The notes: generated by a model not told the origin, from the sequence alone. Positions 8,731 through 17,206 are shown, counted from the stretch's first letter. The stretch is DNA of 64,000 nucleotides from CAWCON01 sp963797185 (GCA_963797185.1 CAWCON010000001.1:310001-374000), one strand, 5' to 3'. Made by a program: numbers and translations.

Positions 8731-9654
8731 ATGGGAGATAATTATGCAGCTAGGTTTGCTGCCAAATGGCCGGAAGATGTTGCACAGAGAGGCTTTGCAC
8801 CAGTACCAAAATGCATAGTTACCTGCGCTGGGGACTTGGGGCTGAAGCCACTAGAGGTGCTTGTACTTTGTAACGTAGTAGAAAAATGCTGGAAGAAAGG
8901 CGAAAGAGCATTTTTTGGAGTGGAGTACATTGCCACTAACATTGGGCGAGGCAAAAGTACTGTTATTGAAACCACCAACAGCCTTGTTAAAAAGGGCTTT
9001 ATAACAAAGACTCCACGCTTTAACAAAACTAACCTATACAGCCTAGAGCCATGCCAAGCAAGGCTAGATGAGCATTTGCAGTGTTGCAGACGATGGGGTA
9101 AGTCCAGAAATCTGGAGGAGTATGTCCAGAAAGCTGGTGCTACGAATATCCAAAAAACTGACACCTATATAGAAGCAGAGATAATTAGAACCAATGAACT
9201 AGACCCCTTTTATAGTCACATCGTTAATAATAACAATGATGACATGATGCATATAGTGGAAGAATATGACGCTAGTCCTAAAGCTAACAGGGAGGATAGC
9301 GATGATTATAAAGACTATATAGAACCATTTATATTTGGAACCCCTGAGGAAGAAGCCTTAATTAGTCAATTTACTAAAGAAACTGAAAAGAGAATTTCAT
9401 TTTTAGAGTGGGTAGAAAACGCTAAAGATTCCTACCCTTGCTTCTTAGAGGTTGATGAAGATATTGATGATTATGAAGACCCTCATATATGGGAGACGTA
9501 CGAAGGCGAAGGGTCTGTAAATCAATTTGGAGAAGAATTGATTTGGAAGTTCTGGCATTGCACACGTTGTAATGAAATGTTTCATAGACAAATAAGCATA
9601 GATGTACTAAATAAGTATGAGTACAAATTGCATGATATGCCTGTTATAGTTTAG
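8731..9654 (+). CDS. Winged-helix (HTH_36-like), replication-initiator-like protein
   Basis: This 307-aa protein has an N-terminal region (about 20-110) built like the winged helix of plasmid and phage replication initiators and DnaD-like proteins. A basal helix (LKPLEVLVLCNVVEKCW) is followed by IATNIGRGKSTVIETTNSL and a wing ending in NLYSLEP. The middle is acidic and low in conservation. The C-terminus has a CxxC pair (HCTRCNEMFH) that may bind zinc. The start is set by the AAGAGGGT site 6 bases upstream. It may initiate replication or regulate an integrated element. Its position filling the inverted-repeat cassette supports a mobile origin. Confidence 0.6.
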   Translation: MGDNYAARFAAKWPEDVAQRGFAPVPKCIVTCAGDLGLKPLEVLVLCNVVEKCWKKGERAFFGVEYIATNIGRGKSTVIETTNSLVKKGFITKTPRFNKTNLYSLEPCQARLDEHLQCCRRWGKSRNLEEYVQKAGATNIQKTDTYIEAEIIRTNELDPFYSHIVNNNNDDMMHIVEEYDASPKANREDSDDYKDYIEPFIFGTPEEEALISQFTKETEKRISFLEWVENAKDSYPCFLEVDEDIDDYEDPHIWETYEGEGSVNQFGEELIWKFWHCTRCNEMFHRQISIDVLNKYEYKLHDMPVIV

Positions 9655-9657
9655 CCC

Positions 9658-9839
9658 CCTCACAACCAAGCACCAGTTAGCAATAATGCAAAAATGGCTT
9701 TAGCCATTAAACAGCAAAAAGTTCAGCACTAAGCTCAAGTTCCTCCACTAGCTCTTGCAGTAAGTAGTTGTCGGAGTTTTCAGTAGCAGCAGTTATAAGT
9801 GTATCGGCTGCTTTAGATACATCACTTTTACTGCACCAT
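9658..9839 (-). repeat. Right arm of 182-bp perfect inverted repeat
   Basis: This arm is an exact reverse complement of 7686-7867. It begins 3 bases after the stop of the winged-helix gene and ends 14 bases before a plus-strand terminator. Confidence 0.95.
9707..9839 (-). pseudogene. Copied C-terminal tail of the 7495-7818 frame
   Basis: The minus strand encodes the same last 44 residues (ending ELSAELFAV) and stop as the left repeat arm. No start codon or upstream domain belongs to it here, so it is a fragment carried by the repeat. Confidence 0.7.
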
Positions 9840-9853
9840 GCATAAGCGTTTTT

Positions 9854-9880
9854 GACCTCACTAAAATGAGGTCTTTTTTT
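9854..9880 (+). terminator. Intrinsic terminator right of the cassette
   Basis: GACCTCA and TGAGGTC form a 7-bp stem around a 6-base loop, followed by seven T. It would stop rightward transcription leaving the cassette before the reductase gene at 9902. Confidence 0.85.
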
Positions 9881-9901
9881 GTAGTTTGATAATATAGAAC
9901 T

Positions 9902-10510
9902 ATGAAAAAAATAATTATCCAAGAGTTCATTACATTAGACGGAGTAATGCAAGCACCAGGCGGCCCTGAGGAAGACGAGTCGGGCAAGTTTAAATACGGT
10001 GGCTGGACTGCACCGTATTTTTACGAAGCTGATGAGGAGGCCGGCGAGGTCATGGGTGAATGGATGAGATCCACAGACATACTATTGGGCAGGAAAACCT
10101 ATGATATCTTCGCTGCCTACTGGCCAGAACATACAGACATATGGCCAGGCATCCAAGAAGTTACTAAATATGTCATGTCTAGTACGGTTACTGAGAATAA
10201 GACGAATTGGAAAAATGTTGTTTTTCTGAAAAGTGTTGACGACATCAAAAAACTCAAAGATTCAGAGGGTCCTGATATCAAAATTCACGGCAGTGGTAAT
10301 CTCGCCCAGACACTATTCAAACATGATCTGGTCGACGAGCTCAGGCTGATGGTGTTCCCGATCACACTTGGTACCGGCAAGCGTTTGTTTACCGAGGGAA
10401 CTATTCCTGCAGCCTTTACGCTAACGGACAGTTTGATTACAGCAAATGGTGTGATTTTCGCCGGTTACAAGCGATCTGGAAAAGTTAAGACAGGTACTGT
10501 CGGAGCGTAA
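9902..10510 (+). CDS. RibD C-terminal/dihydrofolate-reductase-like protein
   Basis: This 202-aa protein has the fold of the RibD_C/DHFR-like reductases (YyaP/YwjB type). The N-terminus (IIIQEFITLDGVMQAPGG) and the LLGRKTYDIF segment match the substrate-side and NADPH-side motifs. A late IHGSGNLAQTL, followed by VDELRLMVFPITLGTGKRLF, is the usual C-terminal signature. Members are NADPH-dependent reductases, often of unknown substrate, and the exact reaction here cannot be given. It follows the cassette terminator and appears to be the first backbone gene. Confidence 0.8.
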   Translation: MKKIIIQEFITLDGVMQAPGGPEEDESGKFKYGGWTAPYFYEADEEAGEVMGEWMRSTDILLGRKTYDIFAAYWPEHTDIWPGIQEVTKYVMSSTVTENKTNWKNVVFLKSVDDIKKLKDSEGPDIKIHGSGNLAQTLFKHDLVDELRLMVFPITLGTGKRLFTEGTIPAAFTLTDSLITANGVIFAGYKRSGKVKTGTVGA

Positions 10511-10535
10511 GTGTAACTCTCAACTTATCTAGATA

Positions 10536-10628
10536 AAATATATTCTCGATACGGTTCTTCCAATATTTTTCTCCAATGGGCAATCTCACCACTAATAAGG
10601 TGTAAACTTTTCTGGCATTGCGACACCA
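10536..10628. repeat. Intergenic repeat copy A (about 93 bp, degenerate)
   Basis: This segment aligns along its length with 11451-11541; shared blocks include GATACG, CTTCCAA, ATCTCA and CACCA. Read on the minus strand, both copies have coding-like character (KVY near the start, then W, R-I and N-I at matching places). They may be relics of one small gene or a shared intergenic element. Confidence 0.45.
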
Positions 10629-10703
10629 ACCATAAGCACTATGACCTCAGTAATCCTTTAGTCTTTTATTGCAATTATAACCACCCTTGCTTATGCTTAA
10701 TTT

Positions 10704-11402
10704 ATGAACAAAAAATCCAAAAATCAAAAAGGCTTTACTGTAGTAGAAGGTTTACTGATAGTACTTATCTTAGTAGTGATTGGTACAGTTGGTTACATAG
10801 TTTACCATAATGACCATAAGACTAAAGCTTCAGTATCAACGACAGCTAATCCTTATGCTGGGTGGAAATCTTATACCAATTTGAGTCCTGTATCTTTTAA
10901 ATATCCTAGCAATTGGACGGTGACCACTAGTCCCGGTGGATCTGATAGTAAAATAGTTACAGTAAACGCTCCATCACGTAGTATTGATGGCACAGATTAT
11001 GAATTTGGCCTCACTTTTACTACTTATTCAACATCTTCACAATATGTACCTACCCAAGAGACTGTTTACTCTTCAATACCTCTTACAGATTCCAATTTTA
11101 CTAAACCGCTCTATGCTTTAATGATGGAAATTCCACTACTCCCGAGTCAGGGTCCTAACTCTTGTGAAGTAATGGATATTTATGGTAGTGATACGAGCTA
11201 TAGCGCGAATAGTGTTGCTTATTCTGCCATTCCAACGTCAACCACAGGTATGGATCTTAATATAGACGGGAATTACACTATGACTACTAATACGGCTGGC
11301 CTCTCTTATGACCAGACTCTTGGTTGTTTCTCTCCTAGTAAGTTCTCTTCATTCCAAGAAGTACAACAAGCTAAAAAGATAATAAGCTCGTTAAGTGAAT
11401 AA
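10704..11402 (+). CDS. Prepilin-like secreted protein
   Basis: This 232-aa protein begins with a class III (prepilin peptidase) signal. A short basic leader ends in G10, followed by FTVVE with glutamate at +5 and a long hydrophobic helix. The rest is an extracellular domain rich in Ser, Thr and Tyr, with a WKSYTNLSPVSFKYPSNW stretch resembling PsbP-like pilin-associated domains. It is probably a minor pilin or pseudopilin. No pilus assembly genes are adjacent, so the machinery must be elsewhere. Confidence 0.7.
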   Translation: MNKKSKNQKGFTVVEGLLIVLILVVIGTVGYIVYHNDHKTKASVSTTANPYAGWKSYTNLSPVSFKYPSNWTVTTSPGGSDSKIVTVNAPSRSIDGTDYEFGLTFTTYSTSSQYVPTQETVYSSIPLTDSNFTKPLYALMMEIPLLPSQGPNSCEVMDIYGSDTSYSANSVAYSAIPTSTTGMDLNIDGNYTMTTNTAGLSYDQTLGCFSPSKFSSFQEVQQAKKIISSLSE

Positions 11403-11450
11403 CAAACATTAGTATTCACTAACTGTGTAAGTCGCTGCGCTCACTTATTT

Positions 11451-11541
11451 AATAAATATTCTTGATACGACACTTCCAAATCTTCTTCCATCTACCTATC
11501 TCATCAGGTGTTAGGTATACTTTTACCCATCTGCTGCACCA
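11451..11541. repeat. Intergenic repeat copy B
   Basis: This is the partner of 10536-10628. On the minus strand it reads as an open 30-residue C-terminus-like peptide containing YLTPDEIGRWKKIWK and a stop, but no start codon is available. It lies between the prepilin-like gene and the next hypothetical gene. Confidence 0.45.
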
Positions 11542-11581
11542 GGTAGGACCATTAGAGACACTCTAGCTGAGCGTTTTTATT

Positions 11582-11953
11582 ATGCCTATGCTTGCAAAGA
11601 CATCTTCGGTTATGCAAGATAATGGTATGAGTGATATATTTGGAGAACTGAAAAACGACATAACAGAGCGCATAGAAGTGCCTGTGATGGGTAATGCCAG
11701 GCTTGAATGTTCACTATTTTGCCTCACTGAATGCGGGTTATATGCTGAAGCGAAAGAAGTGGCTGTTATAGCAAGTGTGATAACAACCGGTAAACTAACA
11801 ACAGCTAATTTTGATGAAGATGCCCCACATATAAAGATAGATGAGGAGTCAGAATTGCCACAATTTGTTATGTCATGTAAAGGACCGCGAAAAAAGTATT
11901 GGTTAGCCGGAGAGTTAGTTTGCCGTGAAAGCGCCAAAGTTGATACTGTTTGA
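11582..11953 (+). CDS. Hypothetical small protein
   Basis: This reading frame of 123 aa is not recognised. It is moderately acidic, with no membrane segment and several cysteines (a LECSLFCLTECG stretch). An equally long frame exists on the opposite strand (11563-11937). I favour the plus strand because its composition is more protein-like and all neighbours run this way. ATG at 11582 is used; an internal ATG at 11627 is possible. No clear ribosome-binding site is seen. Confidence 0.4.
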   Translation: MPMLAKTSSVMQDNGMSDIFGELKNDITERIEVPVMGNARLECSLFCLTECGLYAEAKEVAVIASVITTGKLTTANFDEDAPHIKIDEESELPQFVMSCKGPRKKYWLAGELVCRESAKVDTV

Positions 11954-12024
11954 CTTAGCAGCTAGATATTATTCTGTTGACTAAGAAGTAAGATTTTAAC
12001 CGGGTAGCATATATCGCATCAAGC

Positions 12025-13464
12025 ATGAGCATCAAGAACTCACTTTTATTGGTTTGTTATACTTACAGATACGTGAATCAAGAACTAAAAGAACATAAAA
12101 GCAAAGTAAAGTTAGTGCAGCAACAAGTTGCCAAGGCTTTTAAGGATGGTCAAAAAGTCAAGATAAAGCATGGCTCAACAAACTCTACCAGACCTCAAAA
12201 TATCATGGGCCTAAAAATCATTGATGTTGGCTCGCTGAATTCTGTGATTGAGGTTAATGTTACAGAGCGTTATGTGGTAGTTGAGCCAAATGTTGCTATG
12301 GACTTGCTGGCCGACTCTACATTAAACCAAGGGCTTATTGCCCCAATAATTACCGAATTCCCAGGGATTACAGTAGGTGGAGCAGTTATGGGTGGCGCAG
12401 GTGAAAGCAGCTCTTTTAAATACGGGTGTGTCAGCGAGATATGCTTAGAGTATGAAATTATCTTGGGTGACGGATCCAGGGTCATAGCGTCATCTAATCA
12501 GAATCAAGACCTATTTTATGGGGTCGCTTCTTCCTATGGAACACTGGGTATAATTACGCAAATTAAACTCCGCCTCACCCCTTGCAAACAGTATGTTCGG
12601 CTAAATTATCAGAGAGTTGATAGTTTTGCCACGGTTTATAGAGTGATAGAAGAAAAAACGAACACCAAAGTGGACTTCGTTGATGGAATCATGTTTGCTA
12701 AGTCTCTCGGCGTTGTGATGACAGGCAAATTTACTGATGTGACAGACGGTTATTCAAGATCTACATTTCATAAGGCTTCAGACGAATGGTTCTACGTTCA
12801 TGCGAACTCTATCGCAACCAGCAAAGATTACTTTGAAGAGGTTATTCCTATTAGAGATTATTTATTCAGGTATGATAGGGGCGCTTTTTGGACGGGCAAG
12901 TTTGGTTTTGATGTCTATCATGCACCATTCCTGCGTTCATTACGATTTGTCTTCGCTTGGCTATTTAAGACCAGACGATTGTATAAATTCCTTCATGGCT
13001 CAAACCTAGCTCAACAGTACTTTGTACAAGATTTGTGTATGCCTAAACAGAATTTTCTCGAGTTTACAAATTTCATAGATTTGGAGTATGGTATATACCC
13101 ACTTTGGCTATGTCCATTGAAACCCAATACCAGAGAATTCCTATCACCTACACATAATGATAGTGATCTAATAATTAATGTCGGCATGTATGGTGACCTG
13201 AAGCTTAGGGGCGAAGAGCTTGTATCCAAGAATCGATTACTTGAAGACAAAGTTCAATCACTGAGCGGGCGAAAAGTGCTCTATGCGTACTCTTACTATT
13301 CAGAAGAAGACTTCTGGAAAATCTATGACCTAGAACGTTACGAAAAGCTTAGGCAAAAATATAAGGCTACCTCGGTCTTCCCCTCTCTATTTAATAAAAT
13401 GCACATTGGCAAAGAAGCAAAGCCATCTCTAAGTAGGGGATGGGTGAAGCTACTCCTTAGTTAG
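12025..13464 (+). CDS. FAD-binding oxidoreductase (FAD_binding_4 family)
   Basis: This 479-aa flavoprotein has the PCMH-type FAD domain in its first 190 residues. IKHGSTNSTRPQ and FPGITVGGAVMGGAGESSS match the pyrophosphate-binding loops, followed by EIILGDGSRV and YGTLGIITQ. The overall layout resembles the DHCR24/alditol-oxidase branch rather than lactate oxidases. The substrate is unknown. It is probably cytoplasmic or peripheral, as no signal peptide is seen. It is flanked by unrelated genes and likely stands alone. Confidence 0.75.
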   Translation: MSIKNSLLLVCYTYRYVNQELKEHKSKVKLVQQQVAKAFKDGQKVKIKHGSTNSTRPQNIMGLKIIDVGSLNSVIEVNVTERYVVVEPNVAMDLLADSTLNQGLIAPIITEFPGITVGGAVMGGAGESSSFKYGCVSEICLEYEIILGDGSRVIASSNQNQDLFYGVASSYGTLGIITQIKLRLTPCKQYVRLNYQRVDSFATVYRVIEEKTNTKVDFVDGIMFAKSLGVVMTGKFTDVTDGYSRSTFHKASDEWFYVHANSIATSKDYFEEVIPIRDYLFRYDRGAFWTGKFGFDVYHAPFLRSLRFVFAWLFKTRRLYKFLHGSNLAQQYFVQDLCMPKQNFLEFTNFIDLEYGIYPLWLCPLKPNTREFLSPTHNDSDLIINVGMYGDLKLRGEELVSKNRLLEDKVQSLSGRKVLYAYSYYSEEDFWKIYDLERYEKLRQKYKATSVFPSLFNKMHIGKEAKPSLSRGWVKLLLS

Positions 13465-13583
13465 CACACCTCCCAGTCGTCCAGATTTCTTACTCAATGC
13501 ATGGCGTAAACTGTTGTGTGCTACTTTAGGCATAAGAATTTGATCAATACTTGGTACGTGTTATACAGTTACAGAGTTGTCGT

Positions 13584-14642
13584 ATGAATACAAAAAACTT
13601 TTTTCTTGTCGTCACATTGGTGGTCGGCCTCGCCTGGTTCGGCCTACCCCGAGTTGCCCGTGCGGACGACGCCAATGCCTCTCTCGTCTTCAGCACTGGC
13701 AGTAGTTGCCAGCCACTTGTTAACGGGCAAACCAGTGCATTTATGGATGTGATACCCGGTCAGTCGGCTAATATTACATTTGCAAACTCTTCCAGCTATT
13801 CAGTGCAAGTTGATGTTCAGCAAACAGGTACGTCAGATTTTACACAAACGATTGGTCCCGGAACTAGTCAGTATCCGACGTATGGCGGAGGCCTAACGAC
13901 GGCACCAGTTAACGGCAATGTCACGGTTAGTTTCATACCGAGTTGTGGATCAAACAGCAGCTATTACTATATTGAAGCTGCCGAAGCTAATCTAACCTGT
14001 CAATTAGCTGGTGCCCAATGGAACCTCAGCGGTAATTACAGCAACGTTGAAACCGGAGGTGGCATAGCGAATGGTGCAACGGTAGTTAAATCGTTCTCGA
14101 ACGATCCTAACGCAACCAACGCTTTCAATTTTGATGTTGCTGCTAGTTCAACTTCAGCTGAGATGATCTTTGTTGACGGTCTTAATTATCAGCATGGCGG
14201 TGGTCTTGCCAACGCTACATGTCCAGCTTACGTTGCTTCTACCGCTGGGACATCGTCAACTCCTGTGAGTAGCAAGAGTGTATCGCAACCCTCTACAACT
14301 AAACCAACCACTAGTCCAACTATTGCACCAACCACCTCTTCCTCGACTACCACTTCTCCATCAACCAGTCCATCTACGCCTGCACCAGTTACGGTTGTTC
14401 AAACACCAAAGCCGAAAAGTAGTGTGGTAACAATTCAGGCCACAAATACGAGCTTCTTCGATAACCACAAAGGCCTGACGGTAGCAATAATCCTGATTGC
14501 TCTTTTAACAATTGGGTATATAGGTAGCGTACTGATGCTAATAATGAAAACACAAGCATTTGCATATAACTATATTAAGGCACCGTTCTATAGCGCAAAA
14601 AGTGTTCTACTCAAGTTAACGAAACAGAAAAAACAGCGATAA
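13584..14642 (+). CDS. Secreted, C-terminally anchored surface protein
   Basis: This protein of about 352 aa starts at ATG 13584, where a signal peptide begins (ending near VARADD). The reading frame extends 11 codons upstream from a TTG but without the signal. The exported part is rich in Ser, Asn and Gly with paired cysteines. A Pro/Ser/Thr-rich linker (about residues 230-280) leads to a membrane helix near the C-terminus and a basic cytoplasmic tail. It is a typical stalked surface protein. No functional domain is recognised. Confidence 0.65.
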   Translation: MNTKNFFLVVTLVVGLAWFGLPRVARADDANASLVFSTGSSCQPLVNGQTSAFMDVIPGQSANITFANSSSYSVQVDVQQTGTSDFTQTIGPGTSQYPTYGGGLTTAPVNGNVTVSFIPSCGSNSSYYYIEAAEANLTCQLAGAQWNLSGNYSNVETGGGIANGATVVKSFSNDPNATNAFNFDVAASSTSAEMIFVDGLNYQHGGGLANATCPAYVASTAGTSSTPVSSKSVSQPSTTKPTTSPTIAPTTSSSTTTSPSTSPSTPAPVTVVQTPKPKSSVVTIQATNTSFFDNHKGLTVAIILIALLTIGYIGSVLMLIMKTQAFAYNYIKAPFYSAKSVLLKLTKQKKQR

Positions 14643-14746
14643 ATTATACTGACTGACTATCACAGCAAATATCTATTAGTATAACTCCTGCGCATAAATA
14701 GTAAGTACTCCCTAAAGAATTTCTCATATTGGGCTCCTTGTTTTGC

Positions 14747-14752
14747 TACTAT
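14747..14752 (+). promoter_or_regulatory. Extended -10 element of the methyltransferase gene
   Basis: TGC precedes TACTAT (14747-14752), and only 6 bases separate it from ATG 14759, implying a leaderless transcript. This rules out the upstream TTG start at 14729, which would lie before the promoter. Confidence 0.5.
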
Positions 14753-14758
14753 GGAGTT

Positions 14759-15403
14759 ATGAGTAGTAGCGTGTGGTCGGATTTACATAAGATCTATAAA
14801 GAGCAAGACTGGATCAGTAAACCGTCCATTTTCGCTAAACTTGCGATTGATTACTTCCCTTCTACTGGCATAATCTTAGAACTTGGAGCCGGTCAGGGCC
14901 AAGACAGTTATTTTTTTGCAGAACATGGTTACAAAGTTGTCTCAACGGACCTAGAAATTACAGCGCAGGAATTCGCAAAAGCTAAACTAACTACAATACT
15001 AAAGGACCATCTTTCTTTTGAGAAAGTCGATATACGGGAGGAGTTACCATTTAAGGACTCAACTTTTGAAATCGTGTATGCTCATTTAGCAATACATTAT
15101 TTTAATTATGAGACAACAGTTCGCTTATTTGCGGAGATACAACGCATCTTGAAACCTGGAGGGATCTGCGCATTTCTGGTTAATTCTGTTCATGATCCTG
15201 AGTATAAAACGGGGAAAACAATCGAGCAGGACTTCTTTAAAGTCGGTAAAACGACTAAACGGTACTTTAGCCTGGCATCGGCTCGTCATTTTACGAGCAG
15301 TTTTGATATCATAATTCTTGACGAGAGTGGAGAAACCTATAAAGATGCAGCCAAAGGTGTTCATAACCTCATCCGCTTTATCGGAAGTAAGCCTTTAATC
15401 TGA
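14759..15403 (+). CDS. Class I SAM-dependent methyltransferase
   Basis: This 214-aa enzyme has the Rossmann methyltransferase motifs. Motif I is ILELGAGQGQDS, the motif II acidic residue is in VVSTDLE, and later motifs are LPFKDSTFEIVYAHLAIHYF and RILKPGG. It is of the UbiE/Methyltransf_11 type. The substrate is unknown. The start is chosen from the adjacent -10 element. It is isolated between surface-protein genes. Confidence 0.8.
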   Translation: MSSSVWSDLHKIYKEQDWISKPSIFAKLAIDYFPSTGIILELGAGQGQDSYFFAEHGYKVVSTDLEITAQEFAKAKLTTILKDHLSFEKVDIREELPFKDSTFEIVYAHLAIHYFNYETTVRLFAEIQRILKPGGICAFLVNSVHDPEYKTGKTIEQDFFKVGKTTKRYFSLASARHFTSSFDIIILDESGETYKDAAKGVHNLIRFIGSKPLI

Positions 15404-15473
15404 TAGGTAAAGAACAGTTTTGTATTTCACTGGCAGTGGTGATAGCATAAGCGGTAAGGAGAACAAAAAAATT

Positions 15474-15965
15474 ATGCTACAACATTTAGCAACAACATAT
15501 TCGTTTAACGGTTCATCAAATACTCACCTATCAGGTAGTGCAGTGATAATTACTGCGATCATCGTGCTTATATTTGCCGTCATCAGTGTTGCCGGAATGT
15601 GGAAGACTTTTCAAAAAGCTGGCCGTCCGGGGTGGGCTTCTATTGTCCCGATCTATAACTTGTGGGTTCTTTTCGAGATTGGCGGCAAACCTGGCTGGTG
15701 GGCATTATCATTCTTTCTGAGCATTATTCCATTTGTCGGCTTCATTATCCCTCTAGTACTCGAGATTATTGTACTGCTTGAGATCGCAAAACGCTTTGGT
15801 AAGAGTCCAGTTTTCGCTGTCTTCGGGCTTATCATATTTGGATTTATTGGCTTTCTGATTCTTGGTTTTGGTGATGCTAAGTATCAAGGCCCAGATAACG
15901 TATCTTCAATGCCACCGGTGACGCCAATGCCTCCAGTAACACCAACAACTCCAACTACTGCTTAA
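15474..15965 (+). CDS. DUF5684 membrane protein
   Basis: This protein of about 163 aa has four predicted membrane helices. WKTFQKAGRPGWASIVPIYN and then GGKPGWWAL are the hallmarks of DUF5684, a family often found beside signal peptidases and of unknown function. The tail is a Pro/Thr repeat. ATG 15474 is preceded by an AAGGAG ribosome-binding site, which decides the start over the earlier frame opening at 15420. Confidence 0.75.
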   Translation: MLQHLATTYSFNGSSNTHLSGSAVIITAIIVLIFAVISVAGMWKTFQKAGRPGWASIVPIYNLWVLFEIGGKPGWWALSFFLSIIPFVGFIIPLVLEIIVLLEIAKRFGKSPVFAVFGLIIFGFIGFLILGFGDAKYQGPDNVSSMPPVTPMPPVTPTTPTTA

Positions 15966-16067
15966 GCAAGAATGGTTCATGAGTTCTATCCAAAGCTAAG
16001 ATGATTTACATGCACGTTAATATACAGTAGTATATGGTTATGTTTAAACAGGTAGTATAGGTTTTTT

Positions 16068-16343
16068 ATGGACCAATCTTTTGTATATTTTGCCCAAGCG
16101 TATGGTGCCAATAACTATAACTCCAGTACCTATAATGGTAGCGCGACCACTGGCAGCTCAACTAGCACTACTGGTAGTAAAACAACTACTGGTTCCAGTC
16201 TTGTCAACACGGGTACAGTTGTCATATTCTTTGTTACCATAGCAGCTATCATCATTCTTGCAGCTATCATCGTACGCATATGGCACCGACCAAAGAAAAC
16301 CGTTCAGTCGGCCAGTAACCACACACAACCTCCTCAGTCTTAA
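16068..16343 (+). CDS. Small cell-wall-anchored protein with LVNTG sorting-like motif
   Basis: This 91-aa protein has a Ser/Thr/Asn/Gly-rich first half, then L45-V-N-T-G49, a hydrophobic helix (50-69) and a basic stretch (RIWHRPKK). That order is the sortase cell-wall sorting signal, with LVNTG as an LPxTG variant. The next gene is a sortase. The N-terminus lacks an obvious signal peptide, which is odd for a sortase substrate, and a 20-residue tail follows the basic stretch. It is likely the partner substrate of that sortase. Confidence 0.6.
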   Translation: MDQSFVYFAQAYGANNYNSSTYNGSATTGSSTSTTGSKTTTGSSLVNTGTVVIFFVTIAAIIILAAIIVRIWHRPKKTVQSASNHTQPPQS

Positions 16344-16408
16344 AATAGTATGTCCACAAGCCTGATAGTTGCTTACTCCTCTAATGGTGGTTACTTATTT
16401 AGTATCGA

Positions 16409-17035
16409 ATGACCCACTTTTTTAAGCTATCGAGCGTCAATAATATATTGTTAGCTGCAATTATTATTGTGAACGCGTATGTTATTATTGCGCCGTTTTA
16501 CCCGAGTATTAATTACTGGTATCAAAACCATTTTTCAGATACTCGTACCCAATTAACTCAACAGATAAGCAGTTTTGGTAAAGCCCAGAATAATGTTGGT
16601 ATTGCTACGAAAGCGTCTGCTATGCAGGGGAATTGGTTGATTATACCGAGCATGCTTCTTAAGCAACCGATTTATGAGGGAACGGTCAGTCAAACATACA
16701 CAGTTCTTGATAAAGGCATATGGCATTGGCCGAATGGCAGTACGCCTGATCAAGGTGGAAATACGATTTTAATTGGCCATAGATTTACCTACACTAACCC
16801 ACGGGGTGTTTTCTATGAACTCAATCAGCTTAAACTTGGTGATCAAATAGGAGTTTGGTGGGCCGGCAAACAGTATACATATATGGTATCAAGTATTAGT
16901 GTTGTGTCTCCGTCCGACACGGCAATTTTATCTCAGACAAAGCAACCTGAGTTGACGCTCTATACGTGTACTCCCTTATGGAATCCAAAAGAGCGTTTGA
17001 TCGTGGTCGCTCAACAGGAGTCAATATCATCATGA
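16409..17035 (+). CDS. Class D/E-like sortase
   Basis: This 208-aa transpeptidase has an N-terminal membrane anchor and a sortase domain. Catalytic H124 (LIGHRFTY), C187 (TLYTCTPLW) and R196 (KERLIV) are all present. It would cut a C-terminal sorting motif and attach the protein to the cell envelope. It lies 65 bases after a gene whose product ends in an LVNTG-helix-basic signal, and overlaps the next small membrane gene by 4 bases. The class assignment is from overall size and the TLYTC motif and is approximate. Confidence 0.85.
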   Translation: MTHFFKLSSVNNILLAAIIIVNAYVIIAPFYPSINYWYQNHFSDTRTQLTQQISSFGKAQNNVGIATKASAMQGNWLIIPSMLLKQPIYEGTVSQTYTVLDKGIWHWPNGSTPDQGGNTILIGHRFTYTNPRGVFYELNQLKLGDQIGVWWAGKQYTYMVSSISVVSPSDTAILSQTKQPELTLYTCTPLWNPKERLIVVAQQESISS

Positions 17036-17145
17036 GTGAGAAAATGAAGTTCTGGTTTCTGCTCGTACTGCTTATCCTTAGTCTTTGCTTTGTTTGGTGG
17101 CTTAATACTGACCTAAGCGAAAGTTTTGTTAGAAACTTACCTTAA
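17032..17145 (+). CDS. Tiny single-pass membrane protein next to the sortase
   Basis: A 37-codon frame starts with ATG inside the sortase stop (ATGA overlap), which favours translational coupling. The product is one hydrophobic helix flanked by a basic N-terminus (MSEKMK) and a short polar tail. No family is recognised. The coupling is the main evidence that it is real. Confidence 0.5.
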   Translation: MSEKMKFWFLLVLLILSLCFVWWLNTDLSESFVRNLP

Positions 17146-17206
17146 ATAGTGAGCCAAGAATGAGTTTGGTGGCGGTAGGTAAAACCACACCATAATAGTT
17201 ATGTTA

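Larger units (their letters stand above)
7686..9839. mobile_element. Candidate invertible or mobile cassette bounded by 182-bp perfect inverted repeats
   Basis: Two 182-bp arms (7686-7867 and 9658-9839) are exact reverse complements of each other. They enclose about 1.8 kb carrying a DUF5659-like gene and a winged-helix gene. The last gene stops 3 bases before the right arm. The outer flanks differ and show no target duplication. Each flank carries an outward-facing terminator 12-15 bases beyond the arm, so either orientation of the interior would be terminated. A recombinase-like remnant abuts the left arm. No intact transposase or recombinase is inside. Confidence 0.6.

Noticed and set aside
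9756..9838. tRNA-like 83-base segment in the repeat: TGCAGTAA pairs with TTACTGCA, followed by CCA
   Set aside because: No T-arm, D-arm or anticodon arm can be drawn, and the same bases encode the remnant protein on the other strand.
7678..9847. Target-site duplication around the inverted-repeat cassette
   Set aside because: The flanks AGTCAACT and GCATAAGC do not match, so simple transposon insertion is not supported.
9793..9987. Minus-strand frame across the terminator and start of the reductase gene
   Set aside because: It crosses a strong terminator and shadows a clear gene.
11563..11937. 124-codon frame on the minus strand opposite the 11582 gene
   Set aside because: It is serine- and hydrophobic-rich in a way typical of antisense frames, and all neighbours run on the plus strand. 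It is not fully excluded.
13458..13540. Short minus-strand frame beginning MPKVAHNSLRHAL
   Set aside because: It has only 25 codons, no ribosome-binding site and no promoter. It could be a relic but cannot be supported.
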